Shown here piece by piece: positions 51,101 to 63,010 of a stretch of 64,000 nucleotides of DNA (positions are counted from its first letter, which is position 1; every line of letters begins with the position of its first letter). The notes beneath the pieces were generated by a model. The model ran no database searches. It was not told where the DNA came from and saw only the letters and a list, made by a program, of their open reading frames with translations. This DNA is from Apteryx mantelli (Eukaryota; Chordata; Aves; Apterygiformes; Apterygidae). The position numbers were made by a program, and so were the translations under genes. The stretch is from NCBI RefSeq assembly GCF_036417845.1, contig NC_090012.1:868001-932000 (forward strand), written 5' to 3'.

Positions 51101-54100
51101 CCCTGGGATCTCCTGGGACCCCCAACCTGGGACCTCAACCCACTGGGACCCCCCCATGGGACCCCCCCACCCATGGGACCCCCCCCCAATCCCCTGGGAC
51201 CTCCTGGGACCTCCAACCTGGGACCCCAACCCATGGGACCCCCCACCCATGGGATCTCCTGGGATCCCCAACCTGGGACCTCAACCCACCAGGACCCCCA
51301 AAACCCACTGGGAGCACCCCCATGGGACCCCCAACCCACCAAAATCCCCACCCATGAGACCCCCCCCAATCCCCTGGGACCTCCTGGGACCCCTCTCTGT
51401 GGGACCCCTGACACACTGGGACCCCCACCCGTGGGACCCCCAACCTGGGACCTCAACCCACCAGGACCCCCACCCATGGGACCCCCCCCAATCCCCTGGG
51501 ATCTCCTGGGACCTCCAACCTGGGACCCCCAACCCACCAGGACCCCCACCCAAGGGACCTCCTGGGACCCCCCACCTGTGGGACCTCCAACCCACCAGGA
51601 TCCCCACCCATGGGACCCCCCGATCCCCTGGGACCCCCAATCTGGGACCCCCCCCCGGGGCCCCGGACCCCACGGACACCCCCAATCCCCCAGCCCCACG
51701 GACCCCCCCCCTCGGGACAGCAGCCCCCCCGGGCTGACCAGGGGCTGTCGCCGAGGCGGGAGTAGAGCAGGAAGCTGTGCAGGTCGCCGTGCTTCATGAA
51801 GGGCAGGATGACGACGGGCGAGGGGAAGCCCTCGCGGCCCGTGCTCTGCAGGCACACGCCTGCCGGGCCCTCAGCGCCCCGGACGCCTGGGCCCCCGCCC
51901 CCGCGCCCCCTCCCCCCCGGTGCGCCCCCCCCCCCCCGGCGGCGCAGACCCCGAAGCCGGGGGGCAGAGCCCGAACGTGGGGCGCAGACCCCAAACAGGA
52001 GGTTGCAGACCCCAAAGGACGTTGCAGACCCCAAACAGGAGGTTGCAGACCCCAAAGGACGTTGCAGACCCCAAACAGGACGTTGCAGACCCCAAACTGG
52101 AGGTTGCAGACCCCAAAGCAGGTTGCAGACCCCAAGGGAAGTTGCAGACCCCAAGGGAAGTTGCAGACCCCAAACTGGAGGTTGCAGACCCCAAGGAGGT
52201 TGCAGACCCCAAAAGAAGGTTGCAGACCCCAAACAAGAGGTTGCAGACCCCAAACAGGAGGTTGCAGACCCCAAAGCAGGTTGCAGACCTCAAAGCAGGT
52301 TGCAGACCCCAAAGGATGTTGCAGACCCCAAACAGGAGATTGCAGACCCCAAAGGACGTTGCAGACCCCAAAGGAAGTTGCAGACCCCAAAGGATGTTGC
52401 AGACCCCAAACAGGAGGTTGCAGACCCCAAAGGACGTTGCAGACCCCAAAGGGAAGTTGCAGACCCCAAAGGATGTTGCAGACCCCAAACAGGAGGTTGC
52501 AGACCCCAAACAGGACGTTGCAGACCCCAAGGGGAGGTTGCAGACCCCAAAGGACGTTGCAGACCCCCCGCCCGCCCCGCTCGGGGCCTCACCGATGAGC
52601 CGCATGACGTTGGGGTGGTCGAACTCCTTCATGCAGACGGCCTCGCTGAGGAAGTCCTCCATCTCGCTGCGGGTGCAGATGGCGACTGCGGGAGAGGGAG
52701 CGGCGGCCTCAGGGGCGCGCGGGGGGGCACGCGGGGGGCACACGGGGGGGGGGGCTGAGCCCCGACGCACTCACTCTTCATGGTCTTCACGGCCACCTTG
52801 AGCACGCAGTTGTCCTGGCTGAGCTGCCCCTCCATGACGGAGCCGAACTCGCCTGCGGGCGGCAGAGGGGTCGGGGCTGCCGCGGGGTGGGGGGGGACGG
52901 CGGCCCCGGGAGCGCGCGTGCACACGCCTGGACGTGCACACACCTGCACACGCATGCCTGCATGCACATGCCTGCACAGACCCTGAACATGCACACGCCT
53001 GCATGCACACACATAACTATATTTTTCCTTTTATTTTTTTATGTTTTTTTATTTTTTATATTTTTTTTTTTTTTTTTATTTTTTTATTGAATAACAAACA
53101 CATGCATGCGCACACCTGCATGTGCACACACCTGAACATGCACATGCATGCACACACCTGAACATGCACATGCATGCATACACGTGCCTGCACACACACA
53201 TCTGCACGTGCACGCGCCTGCATGCACACACCTGAATGTGCACATGCCTGAACATGCACATGCCTGCATGCACACGCATGCACGAACACACCTGCATGTG
53301 CACACACCCGAACATGCACATGCATGCACATGCCTGCACACACACGTCTGCCCGTGCACATGCCTGAACATGCACATGCATGCACATGCATGCAAGCATG
53401 TGCACATGCCTGTATGCACACGCCTGCACACGCCTGCACACCCAAACCCGCATGCACACGCCTGAGCACGCACACGCCTGCATGCACGCTTCCCTGCCTG
53501 CACGCACACGCCTGAGCACGCACACGCTCGAGCACACGCCTCCCGCAGGCACACGCGTGTGCCCGGACGCGGGCCGCGTCCCGCCGCGCCGCCGCCGCCG
53601 CCCGGCTCTCACCCTCTCCCAGCGTCTTGCCCAGCGCCACTTTGTGCCGGTCGACCATGACGTCGCGCAGCTTCTCCTTCAGCTCGTCACTGATGCCCAG
53701 GCTGTTCACTGCGGGGCGCGCGCGTGGGACGGGGCCGGCGCCGCGCACGCCGCGTCCCCAGCCCGGAGCCACGCGTGGCACGTGCGGCCCCCGCGGAGCA
53801 GCGCAGGGGACGTGCCAGGTGCATGCAACCCTTGCAGCACGGCGCAGGGGACACGCCGGGTGTGTGCCACCCCCGTGACACAGCACAGGGGACACGCTGG
53901 GTGCATGCAACCCTTGCAGCACGGCGCAGGGGACACACCGGGTGCATGCAACACCTCTGGCGCAGCATAGGGGACATGCTCAGTGCATGCAACCCTTGCA
54001 GCACGGTGTTGGGGACACGCTGGGTGCATGCAACACCCCTGGCGCAGCATAGGGGACGTGCTCAGTGCATGCAACCCTTGCAGCCTGGTGCAGGGGATCC

Positions 54101-57100
54101 GCTGGGCACACGCAACCCTTGCAGCTGAGCATTGGGGACACGCTGGGTGCATGCAAACCCCATGGCACGGTGCAGGGGACACGCTGGGTGCATGCAACAC
54201 CCCTGGCACAGCGTAGGGGACATGCTCAGTGCATGCAACCCTTGCAGCTGGGTACTGGGGACACACCGGGTGCATGCAACCCCCATGGCACGGTGCAGGG
54301 GACACGCTAGGTGCATGCAACACCCCTGGCGCAGCATAGGGGACATGCTCAGTGCATGCAACCCTTGCAGCCCGGTGCAGGGGACCCGCTGGGCACATGC
54401 AACCCTTGCAGCTGGGCACTGGGGACCCGCCGGGTGCATGCAACTCCATGGCACGGTGCAGGGGACATGCTGGGTGCATGCAACACCCTGGTGCAGCATA
54501 GGGGACATGCTCAGTGCATGCAACCCTTGCAGCCAGGCATTGGGGACCCGCTGGGCGCATGCAACCCCCACGACGCGGTGCAGGGGACGTGTCAGGTGCA
54601 TGCAACCCTCGCAGCCCGGTGCAGGCGACCCGCCGGGCGCATGCAACCCCTGCAACGCGGCGCAGCGCAGGGGGACGCGCGGGGGACACTCACGCGTGGC
54701 CTCGGCGGTGCGGCGGCTGTAGGACTTGCGCACGCGGTACTGCACCACCAGGTCGCCGCGGCTGCGCGCGGGGCTCGAAGGCCTCCCTGCGGGGACGGGC
54801 GGCTGCAGCGGGCGTCCCCGCGTCGTCGCGTCCCCGTCCCCCCGCTCCGCGTCCCCCCCAGCGCCCCGCTCACCCGAAACGCGTCTCCTTGCGGCGGTGG
54901 CGGCGGGCGCCCAGCGCCCCCAGGGCCAGCGCCAGCCCCGCCAGCACCGCCAGCGCCGGCCCCGCCAGCCACCAGCCCCGGGCGCCCGGCGGCGGCGCGG
55001 AGGGGACAGCGCCGGCGCCCGCCACCACCACCGCCGCCCCCCCCGGGATCCGGGTGCCGACCCGGGTGCGGCTGCCGGCGGCGGCGCTCCGGCTGCGGGG
55101 AGACGGGCGTCAGCGGGGACGCGGGGGGACGTTGCAGGGATGCACGGGGACACCGAGGGGACACCGAGGGGATATTGTGGGGATGCATGGGGACACCATG
55201 GGGACACTGAGGGGACACCATTGGGATGCCAGGGGGATACTGCAGGGATGCCATGGGGACACCATGGGGACACCAAGGGGATGCCGTGGGGATATTGCAG
55301 GGATGCACGGGGACACCGAGGGGACATCGAGGGGACACCGAGGGGATGCCAAGGGGACACCAGGAGGATGCCAAGGTGATATTGCAGGGATGCATGGAGA
55401 CGCCATGGGGACACCATGGGGACACTGAGAGGACACCATGGGGATGCCATGGGGTTATTGCTGGGATGCATGGGGACACCGAGGGGACACCGAGGCAATA
55501 TTGCAGGGATGCATGAGGATGCCATGGGGACACCGAGGGGACACCGAGGCAATATTGCAGGGATGCATGAGGATGCCATGGGGACACCATGGGGACATTG
55601 CAGGGATGCATGGGGATGCCATGGGGACACCGAGGGGACATCAAGGGGACACCATGGGAATATGGCAGGGATGCATTGGGACACCGAGGGGACACCGAGG
55701 GGTTGCCATAGGGATATTGCAGGGATGCACAGGGACACCATGGGGACACCATGGGGACACCGAGGGGATGCCAGGGGGATATTGCAGGGATACATTGGGA
55801 CACCGAGGGGACACCATGGGGACACTGAGGGGACATCAAGGGGACACCAGGGGGATATTGCAGGGATGCATGGGGACACCAAGGGGATGCCATGGGGGCA
55901 CCGTGGGGATGCTGTGGGGACATCACAGGGTTGCACGGGGACACCACGGGGACACCATGGGGATGCTGTGTGGATACGGCAGGGATGCAAGGGGACACCA
56001 AGGGGATGCCATGGGGACGCCGTGGGGACATGCAGGGACACCGTGGGGACGCGGCGGGGCTCACGGGGTGGCAGGGCGACGGGGCGGCTCCAGGGCCCGG
56101 CGCCGGCCCCCGTGTAGGGCCGCACGCGGACCGTGACGTTGCGGCTCCCCGGCGGCAGCTCCAGCGTCGCCTCCCGCACCAGCCCCACGTCCAGCACCAC
56201 CTGCGCGGGGACACGGGGACGCGGGACGTGGCGGGGCGCGCGAGGGGGTGAGGGATGGGGCAACGGGGCAAGGAACAGAGCGAGCATCGGGGCATGCAAT
56301 GGGGCGAGCGATGGGGCGAGCAATGGGGCACGCATCACAGCGCACAATGTGGCACGCAGTGGGACATGCAACGGGGCATGCAATGCAGCATGCAGTGGGG
56401 CGTGCAATGAAGCATGCATCATGGTGTACAATGCAGCACGCAGCGGGACATGCAACGGGACACGCACTGGGACATGCAGCGGGACATGCAATGGGACAGG
56501 CAATGCAGCATGCAGTGGGGCGTGCAATGAAGCATGCATCATGGTGTACAATGCAGCACGCAGCGGGACATGCAACGGGACACGCACTGGGACATGCAAC
56601 GGGACATGCACTGGGACATGCAATGCAGCATGCAGTGGGGCGTGCAATGGGGCAGGCAGCGGGGCGGGCGCGGGCCGGGCCGGGCTCTCACCTCGGGGGC
56701 GCCGGGCCGGCGGTAGCCCAGCCGGTAGCCGCGCAGTTGCCCGTTGAGGCGCCCGCGTGGCGCCGCCCAGCGCACCCAGGCCCGGGCACCCGCGCGCTCT
56801 GCCGTCACGTTCTCCGGGGGGGCCCCGGGCGCTGCGCCGGGCGTCAGCGGGGCCCCGGCATCCGGGCGCCCCCCGGGCACCCCCTGCTCCCCAGGGCACC
56901 CGAGGGACCCAGGCGTCCGGGGGGCCCCCCACCCCCGTGGGCCCAGGCATCCGGGTGCCCCCCACCCCCGTGGGCCCAGGCATCCGGGTGCCCACCACCC
57001 TCCTGGGATCCAGGTGTCCGGGTGTCCCCCACCCCCCGGGGCCCAGGTGTCCCCCTCCCAGGGCCCAGGCTTCCCCCCCCCCCCCCCAAGGGACCCAGGC

Positions 57101-60100
57101 GTCCGGGCAACCCCACCTCCCAGGGGCCCAGGCGTCCAGGTGTCCCCCCCCCCCCCCAAGGGGCCCAGGCGTCCAGGTGTCCCCCCCCCACCAAGGGGCC
57201 CAGGCATCCGGGTGCCCCCCATTCCCCCACGCGTTCCCCCCTTCCCGGGGCCCAGGCGTCCGGGCGTCCCCCTCCCCAGGGGCCAGGCGTCCCCCCCTCC
57301 CCCAAGGGGCCCAGGCATCCGGGCACCCCCCACCCCCACAGGGGCCCAGGCGTCCGGGCGTCCCCCTCCCCGGGGCCCCGGCGTCCCCCCCCCCCGCCAA
57401 GGGGCCCAGGCGTCCGGGCGTCCCCCTCCCCGGGGCCCAGGCGTCCCCCCCCCCCAAGGGGCCCAGGCGTCCGGGCGTCCCCCCCCCCAAGGGGTCCAGG
57501 CGTCCGGGCGTCCCCCTCCCCGGGGCCCCGGCGTCCCCCCCCCCCCCCAAGGGGCCCCGGCGTCCGGGGGAGCTCACCGCCCTCCAGGGTGCTCATGGGC
57601 ACCCAGTGGCTCCAGGGCGAGGGCCCCTGGGCGCTGCGGCAGGCCACGCGCGCCCGGTACGCGGCGAAGGGCTGCAGCCCCTCCAGGCGGTGGGCGAAGG
57701 GCGGCACCGGCACCGCGCGGGTGTAGAGCGCCTCCTCGTCCTCGCGCACCGCCTGCGCCGGGCGCCGCGTCACCCGCGCCCGGGGACGCCCCGCAACGGG
57801 GACGCCCCGAGCCCGGGGACACCCCAACCCCATGGACACCCCGGCCCTGGGGACACCCCAAACCAGGGACACCCTGACCCTGGGGACACCCTGCACCGGG
57901 GACACCGTGCACCAGGGTCATCCCGACCCCATGGACATCCTGACCCCATGGACACCCTGCACCAGGGACACCCTGCACTGGGGACGCCCCAAGCCCGGGG
58001 ACACCGTGCACCAGGGTCATCCCGACCCCATGGACACCCTGGCCCTGGCGACACCCCAAACCAGGGACACCCTGACCCTGGGGACACCCTGCACCAGGGA
58101 CGCCCCGAACTGGGGACGCCCCGACCCTGGGAACACCCTGCACTGGGGATGCCCCGAACCGGGGACACCCTGCACCAGGGTCATCCCGACCCCATGGACA
58201 CCCTGCACTGGGGACGCCCTGACCCTGGGGACGCCCCAAACTGGGAACACCCTGACCGTGGGGACGCCCTGCACCGGGGATGCCCCAAACTGGGGACACC
58301 CTGCACCAGGTCATCCCGACCCCATGGACACCCTGCACTGGGGACACCCCGACCCTGGGGACACCCTGCACCAAGGATGCCCTGCACCGGGGTCATCCCA
58401 GCCCCATGGACACCCCAACCCCATGGACACCCTGCACTGGGGACACCCTGCACCACGGACACCCTGCACCAGGGACACCCCAAGCCCGGGGACGGCCTGC
58501 ACCGGGAACACCCTGACCCTGGGGACACCCCGCACCGGGGACACCCTGCACCAGGGTCATCCCGACCCCATGGACACCCTGACCCTGGGGACACCCTGCA
58601 CCAGGGACACCCCGAGCCTGGGGACACCCCGAGCCGGGGACACCCTGCACTGGGGACGCCCCAGCCCTGGGGACATCCCAGCGCCATGGATGTCCCCAAC
58701 CCTGGAGCCATCCCCGATCCCAGGGACATCTCCAGCCGTGGGGACACCCCAAACCTGGGGACACCCCAACCATGCAAAGCCTGAACCCATGGACATCAAC
58801 CCCAGGGACGCCACAATCCCAGGGACATCCCCGACCCTGGGGACACCCCAGCCCGACGGACACCTCGACCCCGGCGCCATCCCCGTCCCCACGGACCCAT
58901 CCCTGTCCCTGTCCCTGTCCCCAGAGTTTCGTTTCCCAGCGCCGCCGGTGACCCCGGGGCAGGCGGCGCCAGCGCCGGAAGCAGAAGTGGGCAACCGGCC
59001 CCTGCCCTCGGCCGGGGCGTCCGGGCGCTGGGCGACCCCGCTTCCCCCTCCGGCCCCCAGGGCAAATCCCCCCCCCCGGGGCAAATCCCCCCTCACGCAC
59101 CCACCCCACGTGCAGCCCACATGCAACCCCCTGGGGCAAATCCCCTCCCTGGAGCAAATCCCCCTGTGCATCCGCCCCGTGGGCACCCTGCGTGCAATCC
59201 CCCGGGGCAAATGCAACCCCCTGGGGCAAATGCAACCCCCCCAGGGCAAATGCATGCTCCCCCTGGGGCAAATGAAACCCCCCCCAGGACAAATGCAACC
59301 CCCCCCCCGGGGCAAATGCCCCCCAGCTACCTGCACGGTGCAGAGGTGCAGGGGAGCGTCCCCGCTCGGCCCCGGCTCCCAGGACACCTCGAGCGAGCGC
59401 GGCCCCGGCGTCACCAGCACCAGGTTCCTGGGGGGCTGCGGCACCACTGAGGGGGGGGGCAGCAGCAGAGTGGGGGGGGTGAGCGGTGCACGGGGACCCC
59501 CGCGACCCCCCACCCCCCGCGTCCCCCCCGCGCTCACCGGTGACGGCGGCCGTGCGCGACGTGCTGACCCCCCGGGCGTTGTGGGCCTCACAGGAGAACG
59601 TGGCGCTGCGGTTCAGCCCTGCGGGCGAGGAGGGTGCTCAGCCCCCGGCGGGGCCCAGGCGTCCGGCGGGGCCCAGGCGTCCGGGCGGCTTCGCTGGTCT
59701 CTGCCCCCTCCCCGCCCCACACCTCGGTCCTGTGTGCGTGGGGTGGTGCCTGCAGGGCTCGGGGTGCGGGGGGTGCGTGTGCATGGGGGATGTGCATGCA
59801 TGGGGTGCACATGCATGACATGCGTGTGTGCATGATATGCATGTGTGCATGGGATGCGTGCACATAACGTGTGTGTGTGCACATGGGGTGCGTGTGCACG
59901 GGGTGCGCGTGTGCATGATATGCATGTGTGCATGGGATGCGTGCACATAACGTGTGTGTGCGCACGGAGTACGTGTGCACGGGGTGCGCGTGTGCATGAT
60001 ATGCATGTGTGCATGGGATGCGTGCACATAACGTGTGTGTGCGCACGGAGTACGTGTGCACGGGGTGCGCGTGTGCATGATATGCATGTGTGCATGGGAT

Positions 60101-62516
60101 GCGTGCACATAACGTGTGTGTGCGCACGGAGTACGTGTGCACGGGGTGCGCGTGTGCATGCCGGGAGGGTGTGCACAGCGTTCGTGCATGCATAGGGTGT
60201 GCGTGCATTGGGTGTGCGTGCATGGGGTGCATGCATGCACCGTGTGTGTGTGTGCACCGGGAGGGCGTGCATGGGGGGGGGTGTGGGTGCACGGGGGGGG
60301 GTGTGGGTGCCGGGAGCGTGTCCGTGGGGCAGGCGGGCGCCCCACGGCGCGTTGGGGGGGGGGATGTTGCATGAGGACCGTGCGTGCCGGGTGCAGGGCT
60401 GGGCCCCCAGTCCAGCTGCTCGCGGCCGCCCCCGCACAGCTGGACCCGCCCTGTCCCCGTCCCGGCACAGCTGGACCCGTCCCCATCCCCATCCCCATCC
60501 CGGCACAGCCATCCCCGTCCCCGTCCCCGCGGGCGGCGTTTCCGTGCCAGCTCCGGGGGATGTTTTGGTGGGGGGGGGGGCTGCTGGCGGCCCGGACGCC
60601 TGGGCCCCCTCCGGCACCCCGGCGGTGACTCAGGGCACCGTCACCTCCGGCCGCGGCCCCTTCCGTGAGTCACCGGCCGCTGGCGGCCCCGGGAATGCCG
60701 GGCACGCGCGGGGGGGCCCTTCCGGGGGGGCCGCGGCCGGGAGCCGCCATGGGAGCCTGGGTTTGGGGGGGGGGGCACCAGCACCAACCCCCCCCCCCCC
60801 CGGCGCAGCCCAAACCCCGGCTCATCCCGACTCCTCTGTCGCCTCCCAACTCCCTGCTGCACCCTGAAGCCCCCATTGCACCCCGAATCCCCCCATCGCA
60901 CCCTGGAAAACCCCCATTGCACCCCAAACCCGAACTGCATCTGACCCCCATTGCACCCCAACCCCCCCCACTGCATCCTGACCCCCAACTGCACCCCAAA
61001 CCCCTCCCGTTGCACCCTGAACCCCAACCGCACCCCGAACCCCAACTGCACCCCAGACCCAATTGCATCCCAAATCCCCCCCATTGCTCCCCGAATCCCA
61101 TTGCATCCCAACTCCTTGTTCCACCCCAAACCCCCCGTTGCATCCTGACCTCCAACTGCACCCTGAACCGCAACTGCACCCCAAGCCCCAACTGCACCCC
61201 AAACTCCCTCATTGCATCCTGACCCCCTATTGCACCCTGAACCCCAACTGCACCCCAAGCCCCCTATTGCACCCCAGACCCAATTGCACCCCAAATCCCC
61301 CCTGTTGCTCCCCGAATCCCATTGCACCCAACCCCCCGTTGCACCCCGAGCCCCCCGTCGCACCCCGAGTCCCCCCGTCGCGCCCGGCGCCGCTCACCGC
61401 CGACGGCCAGGGTGGAGGGGGCGAGGGCGCCGGGGGGCGGCGCGGCGTCGAGGGGGGCCCCGTCGCGCAGCCACAGCAGCCGCACGGGCTCGGGGGGCCC
61501 CTGCGCCCGGCAGCTCAGGTTGAAGGGGGGTGTCGGCGCCCACCTCCAGGTCCTGCGGCTCCTCCGAGAAGAAGGGCAGCCCTGGGGGGGGCCGCCGCGG
61601 GTCAGGGGGGGTTGGGGGGCCCCCCCCGGCCCGGCCCCACGCACCCCTGCACCCCCCGCCAGGGCCGCTCTTGCACGAAGGCCGCCCGTGCACGAGGGCT
61701 GCTTTTCCCCAAATCTGCCCGTGCACGAGGCCGCCTTCGCGCGACAGCTGCCCACGCTCAACGGCTGCCCGTGCACGAGGGCTGCTCTTGCACGACAGCT
61801 GCGTGTGCACAAGGACAACTCGTGCACGAGGACCACCCTTGCACGAGAGCTGCCCGTGCACAAAAGCAACTGATGCACAAGAGCTCTCTGGGCACAAGGA
61901 TCAACCTTGCACAAGAGCTGCCTGTGCATGAGAACAACCGATACACGAGGGCTGCCTGTGCACAAGGATCAACCTTGCACAAGAGCTGCCCGTGCATGAG
62001 AGCAACTGATGCACAAGAGCTGCCTGTGCACAAAAGCAACCGATGCACAAGAGCTGCCCGTGCACAAGAACCACCCCTGCACGAGGGCTGCGCATGCACG
62101 AGGGCCGCCTGCACACGAGGGCCGCCCGCTCACCTTCCAGCTCCAGGTGCGCCTCCGTGGACAGGATCTCCTCCCCGCTCACGCGCACCGAGCACTGGTA
62201 GCGCCCGGCGTCCGAGAGCTGCACGGCCGGGATGCTGCGGAGCGCGGCACGGCGGTGAGGCGCGGTGCACGGCGCTGCACGGCGCTGCACGGCGCTGCGC
62301 GGCGGCGCCCGGCTCACCTGAGCTCGCTGGTGCCCAGCCAGACGTCGTCGCTGAGGGGCACCTGGGCCTGGTCGGTGTCGGCCAGCTGCAGCGGGCGCCC
62401 GTCGCGCAGCCAGCCCAGCTCCGGGGGCTCGCCGGCCGCGCGCACCGTGCACCGCAGCCGCGCCGCCCGGCCCACCGACGACGTCAGGTTCGCCGGGCTC
62501 TCCAGGAAGGTGGGGG
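45186..62516 (-). CDS. AXL: AXL receptor tyrosine kinase (signal-peptide exon outside or unseen)
   Basis: TAM-family receptor for GAS6. Exons in transcript order: 62516-62318 and 62234-62134 (Ig1), 61582-61398 and 59618-59538 (Ig2; [17 protein letters not shown]), 59446-59331 and 57752-57578 (FN3-1), 56831-56692 and 56200-56065 (FN3-2), 55092-54874 (membrane segment [20 protein letters not shown]), 54786-54694, 53708-53613, 52852-52775 ([17 protein letters not shown]), 52685-52593, 51859-51739, 50964-50855 ([12 protein letters not shown]), 49960-49801 ([17 protein letters not shown]), 48890-48754 and 45600-45186. The TAM signature KWIALES and the synteny mark it as AXL. One-base indels show in exons 61398-61582, 54694-54786 and 45186-45600 (before LYVNM). 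The first exon(s) were not found up to 64000. Confidence 0.94.
45601..48030. repeat. Minisatellite in the last AXL intron, with an N gap and duplicated flank
   Basis: Units of 35-60 bp (GGGGATTGGGATACATGGGG, GTCGGGGGTCCCAGGGGG, GGTTCAGGGGGGCTTGG). The block 45687-46429 is repeated after the gap at 46630-47345. The second copy shows the same order of variants but slightly shorter G runs. Confidence 0.93.
46430..46629. other. Assembly gap of 200 N
   Basis: Exactly 200 N inside the AXL intron minisatellite. Its right side repeats about 740 bp of its left side. Confidence 0.99.
48040..48760 (-). repeat. AXL: Tandem copies of the AXL exon end plus splice donor
   Basis: Eight occurrences of CACTCACAGGGGGTCGGGGC followed by AGTGGGGGGGCTGG and a GCGGGCGGTGGCC tail, near 48042, 48142, 48266, 48355, 48445, 48530, 48635 and 48749. 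Read on the minus strand each is the last 45 or so bases of the kinase exon ([13 protein letters not shown]) plus a GTGAGT donor. Only the 48749 copy is joined to the full exon. Units are 85-125 bp. Confidence 0.92.
48950..49780. repeat. CCAAT-box minisatellite in AXL intron
   Basis: About 20 units of 35-50 bp of the form CCCATTGGCCGGGAGCCGGG followed by GAGCTACGCCTGACC. Nineteen or so keep a perfect ATTGG (CCAAT on the AXL strand). It lies between the kinase exons at 48754-48890 and 49801-49960. Confidence 0.93.
50040..50840. repeat. CCCATCCCCATCCCATCC repeat in AXL intron
   Basis: C/T-rich repeats with CATCTCATCCCATCTCCTCC and TTGTCCAGATCCC; a block around GTCCAGATCCCCGTCCCATC recurs at 50600 and 50663. 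Fills the intron between 49960 and 50855. Confidence 0.92.
51000..51725. repeat. CCCATGGGACCCCCAACCC repeat in AXL intron
   Basis: Units of 15-20 bp (CCCACCCATGGGACCCCC, AATCCCCTGGGACCTCCTGG) with a larger period of about 130-150 bp, between exons 50855-50964 and 51739-51859. Confidence 0.92.
51990..52575. repeat. GTTGCAGACCCCAAAGGAC repeat in AXL intron
   Basis: About 27 units of 18-22 bp, GTTGCAGACCCCAAACAGGAG and GTTGCAGACCCCAAAGGAC, very regular. A single sense-to-plus 17-mer lies just before it at 51880 (antisense to AXL). Confidence 0.95.
52920..53545. repeat. CACATGCCTGCATGCACAC repeat in AXL intron
   Basis: About 30 units of 12-20 bp with CACACCTGAACATGCACATG and GCACACGCCTGCATGCAC, interrupted by an AT-rich T tract at 53020-53095. 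Confidence 0.93.
53800..54665. repeat. GGTGCATGCAACCCTTGCAGC minisatellite in AXL intron
   Basis: About 14 units of roughly 60 bp of the form GGGGACACGCTGGGTGCATG followed by CAACCCTTGCAGC, between exons 53613-53708 and 54694-54786. Confidence 0.93.
55120..56055. repeat. GGGGACACCGAGGGGACACC repeat in AXL intron
   Basis: About 15-bp words (GGGGACACCATGGGGACACC, ATATTGCAGGGATGCATGG) grouped into larger units of 60-75 bp; the ATATTGCAGGGATGCA phrase recurs about ten times. Confidence 0.93.
56240..56680. repeat. GGGACATGCAACGGGACACGC repeat in AXL intron
   Basis: Units of 12-15 bp; a block of about 120 bp (GCAGTGGGGCGTGCAATGAA) appears twice in tandem at 56390 and 56510. Confidence 0.92.
56900..57570 (-). 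repeat. AXL: 17-mer array in AXL FN3 intron
   Basis: About 20 copies reading GGGGCCCAGGCGTCCGGG (or CATCCGGG, TGTCCGGG) on the + strand, so sense on the AXL strand. Spacers are C-rich, and a copy abuts the splice donor at 57577. Two more sense copies lie at 59655-59690. Confidence 0.93.
57780..58780. repeat. GGGGACACCCTGCACCAGGG minisatellite in AXL intron
   Basis: About 60 words of 15 bp (CCCTGACCCTGGGGACACC, CCCCATGGACACCCTGCAC) grouped in larger copies. The phrase GTCATCCCGACCCCATGGAC recurs about seven times. Confidence 0.93.
59060..59325. repeat. GGGGCAAATGCAACCCCC repeat in AXL intron
   Basis: About ten units of 18-25 bp, GGGGCAAATGCAACCCCCC and GGGGCAAATCCCCCC, ending at the donor side of the exon at 59331-59446. 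Confidence 0.92.
59770..60290. repeat. 81-bp minisatellite in AXL Ig2 intron
   Basis: Four copies of an 81-83 bp unit anchored by CATGATATGCATGTGTGCAT (59831, 59914, 59995, 60076) with CACATAACGTGTGTGTGCGC. Because 81 is a multiple of three, frames stay open through it without being genes. Confidence 0.94.
60860..61385. repeat. CATTGCACCCCAACCCCAACTG repeat in AXL intron
   Basis: About 30 units of 15-18 bp, CCCAACTGCACCCCAAACCC and CCCCATTGCACCCCGAATC, running to the donor of the exon at 61398-61582. A larger copy (about 195 bp with CCCAGACCCAATTGCA) appears at 61052 and 61272. Confidence 0.92.
61660..62125. repeat. GCACAAGAGCTGCCCGTGCAC repeat in AXL Ig1-Ig2 intron
   Basis: About 20 units of 18-25 bp (TTGCACGAGGGCTGCCCGTG, CACAAGAGCAACCGATG). 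Confidence 0.92.
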
Positions 62517-62574
62517 CTGCGGGGCCGGGGTGTCAGCGCCCGCCGCCCCCCCTGCCTACGTCCCCCCCCCCACC

Positions 62575-63010
62575 CTGCCGTGCACCCCTCCCCCGCGCAT
62601 CCCCCCGTGCACCCCGGGGTGCACCTGCACCACCTCGAGCCGGGGCAACACATGCACCCGCCCCGCGCACCCCCTGGTCCATCCCCCCATGCACCCCTCC
62701 CCATGCACCCCCCCGTGCATCCCCCCCCAATGCATCCAGTCCCCTTGCACCCTGGGGTGCACCTGTGCCACCTCAAGCCGGGGCAGCACGTGCACCCCCC
62801 CGTGCACCCCCCAGTCCATCCCCCCATGCACCCTCCCCATGCACCCCCCCGTGCATCCTCCCCCCCCCCCCGATGCATCCAGTCCTGTGCATCCCCCCTC
62901 GCACCCCCCCGTGCACCCCGGGATGCACCTGCAGCACCTCGAGCCAGAGCAGCACGTGCACCCCCCCCGGTGCATCCCCCCCCCCGGTGCATCCCCCCCC
63001 CCGTGCCCCC
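62575..63010. repeat. About 120-bp minisatellite upstream of the AXL Ig1 exon
   Basis: Three to four copies of a unit with GTGCACCTGCACCACCTCGA and GCACCCCCCCGTGCATCCCC. Confidence 0.9.

Noticed and set aside
54062-57577. A 1171-codon open frame on the minus strand over AXL
   Set aside because: It joins AXL exons to repeat-filled introns. Conserved pieces in it end exactly at GT/AG borders, so the introns are not coding.
59845-60195. Cys/His-rich open frame ([11 protein letters not shown]-like) suggesting a metal-binding protein
   Set aside because: Produced by the 81-bp repeat whose length is a multiple of three; no start context, splice or homolog.
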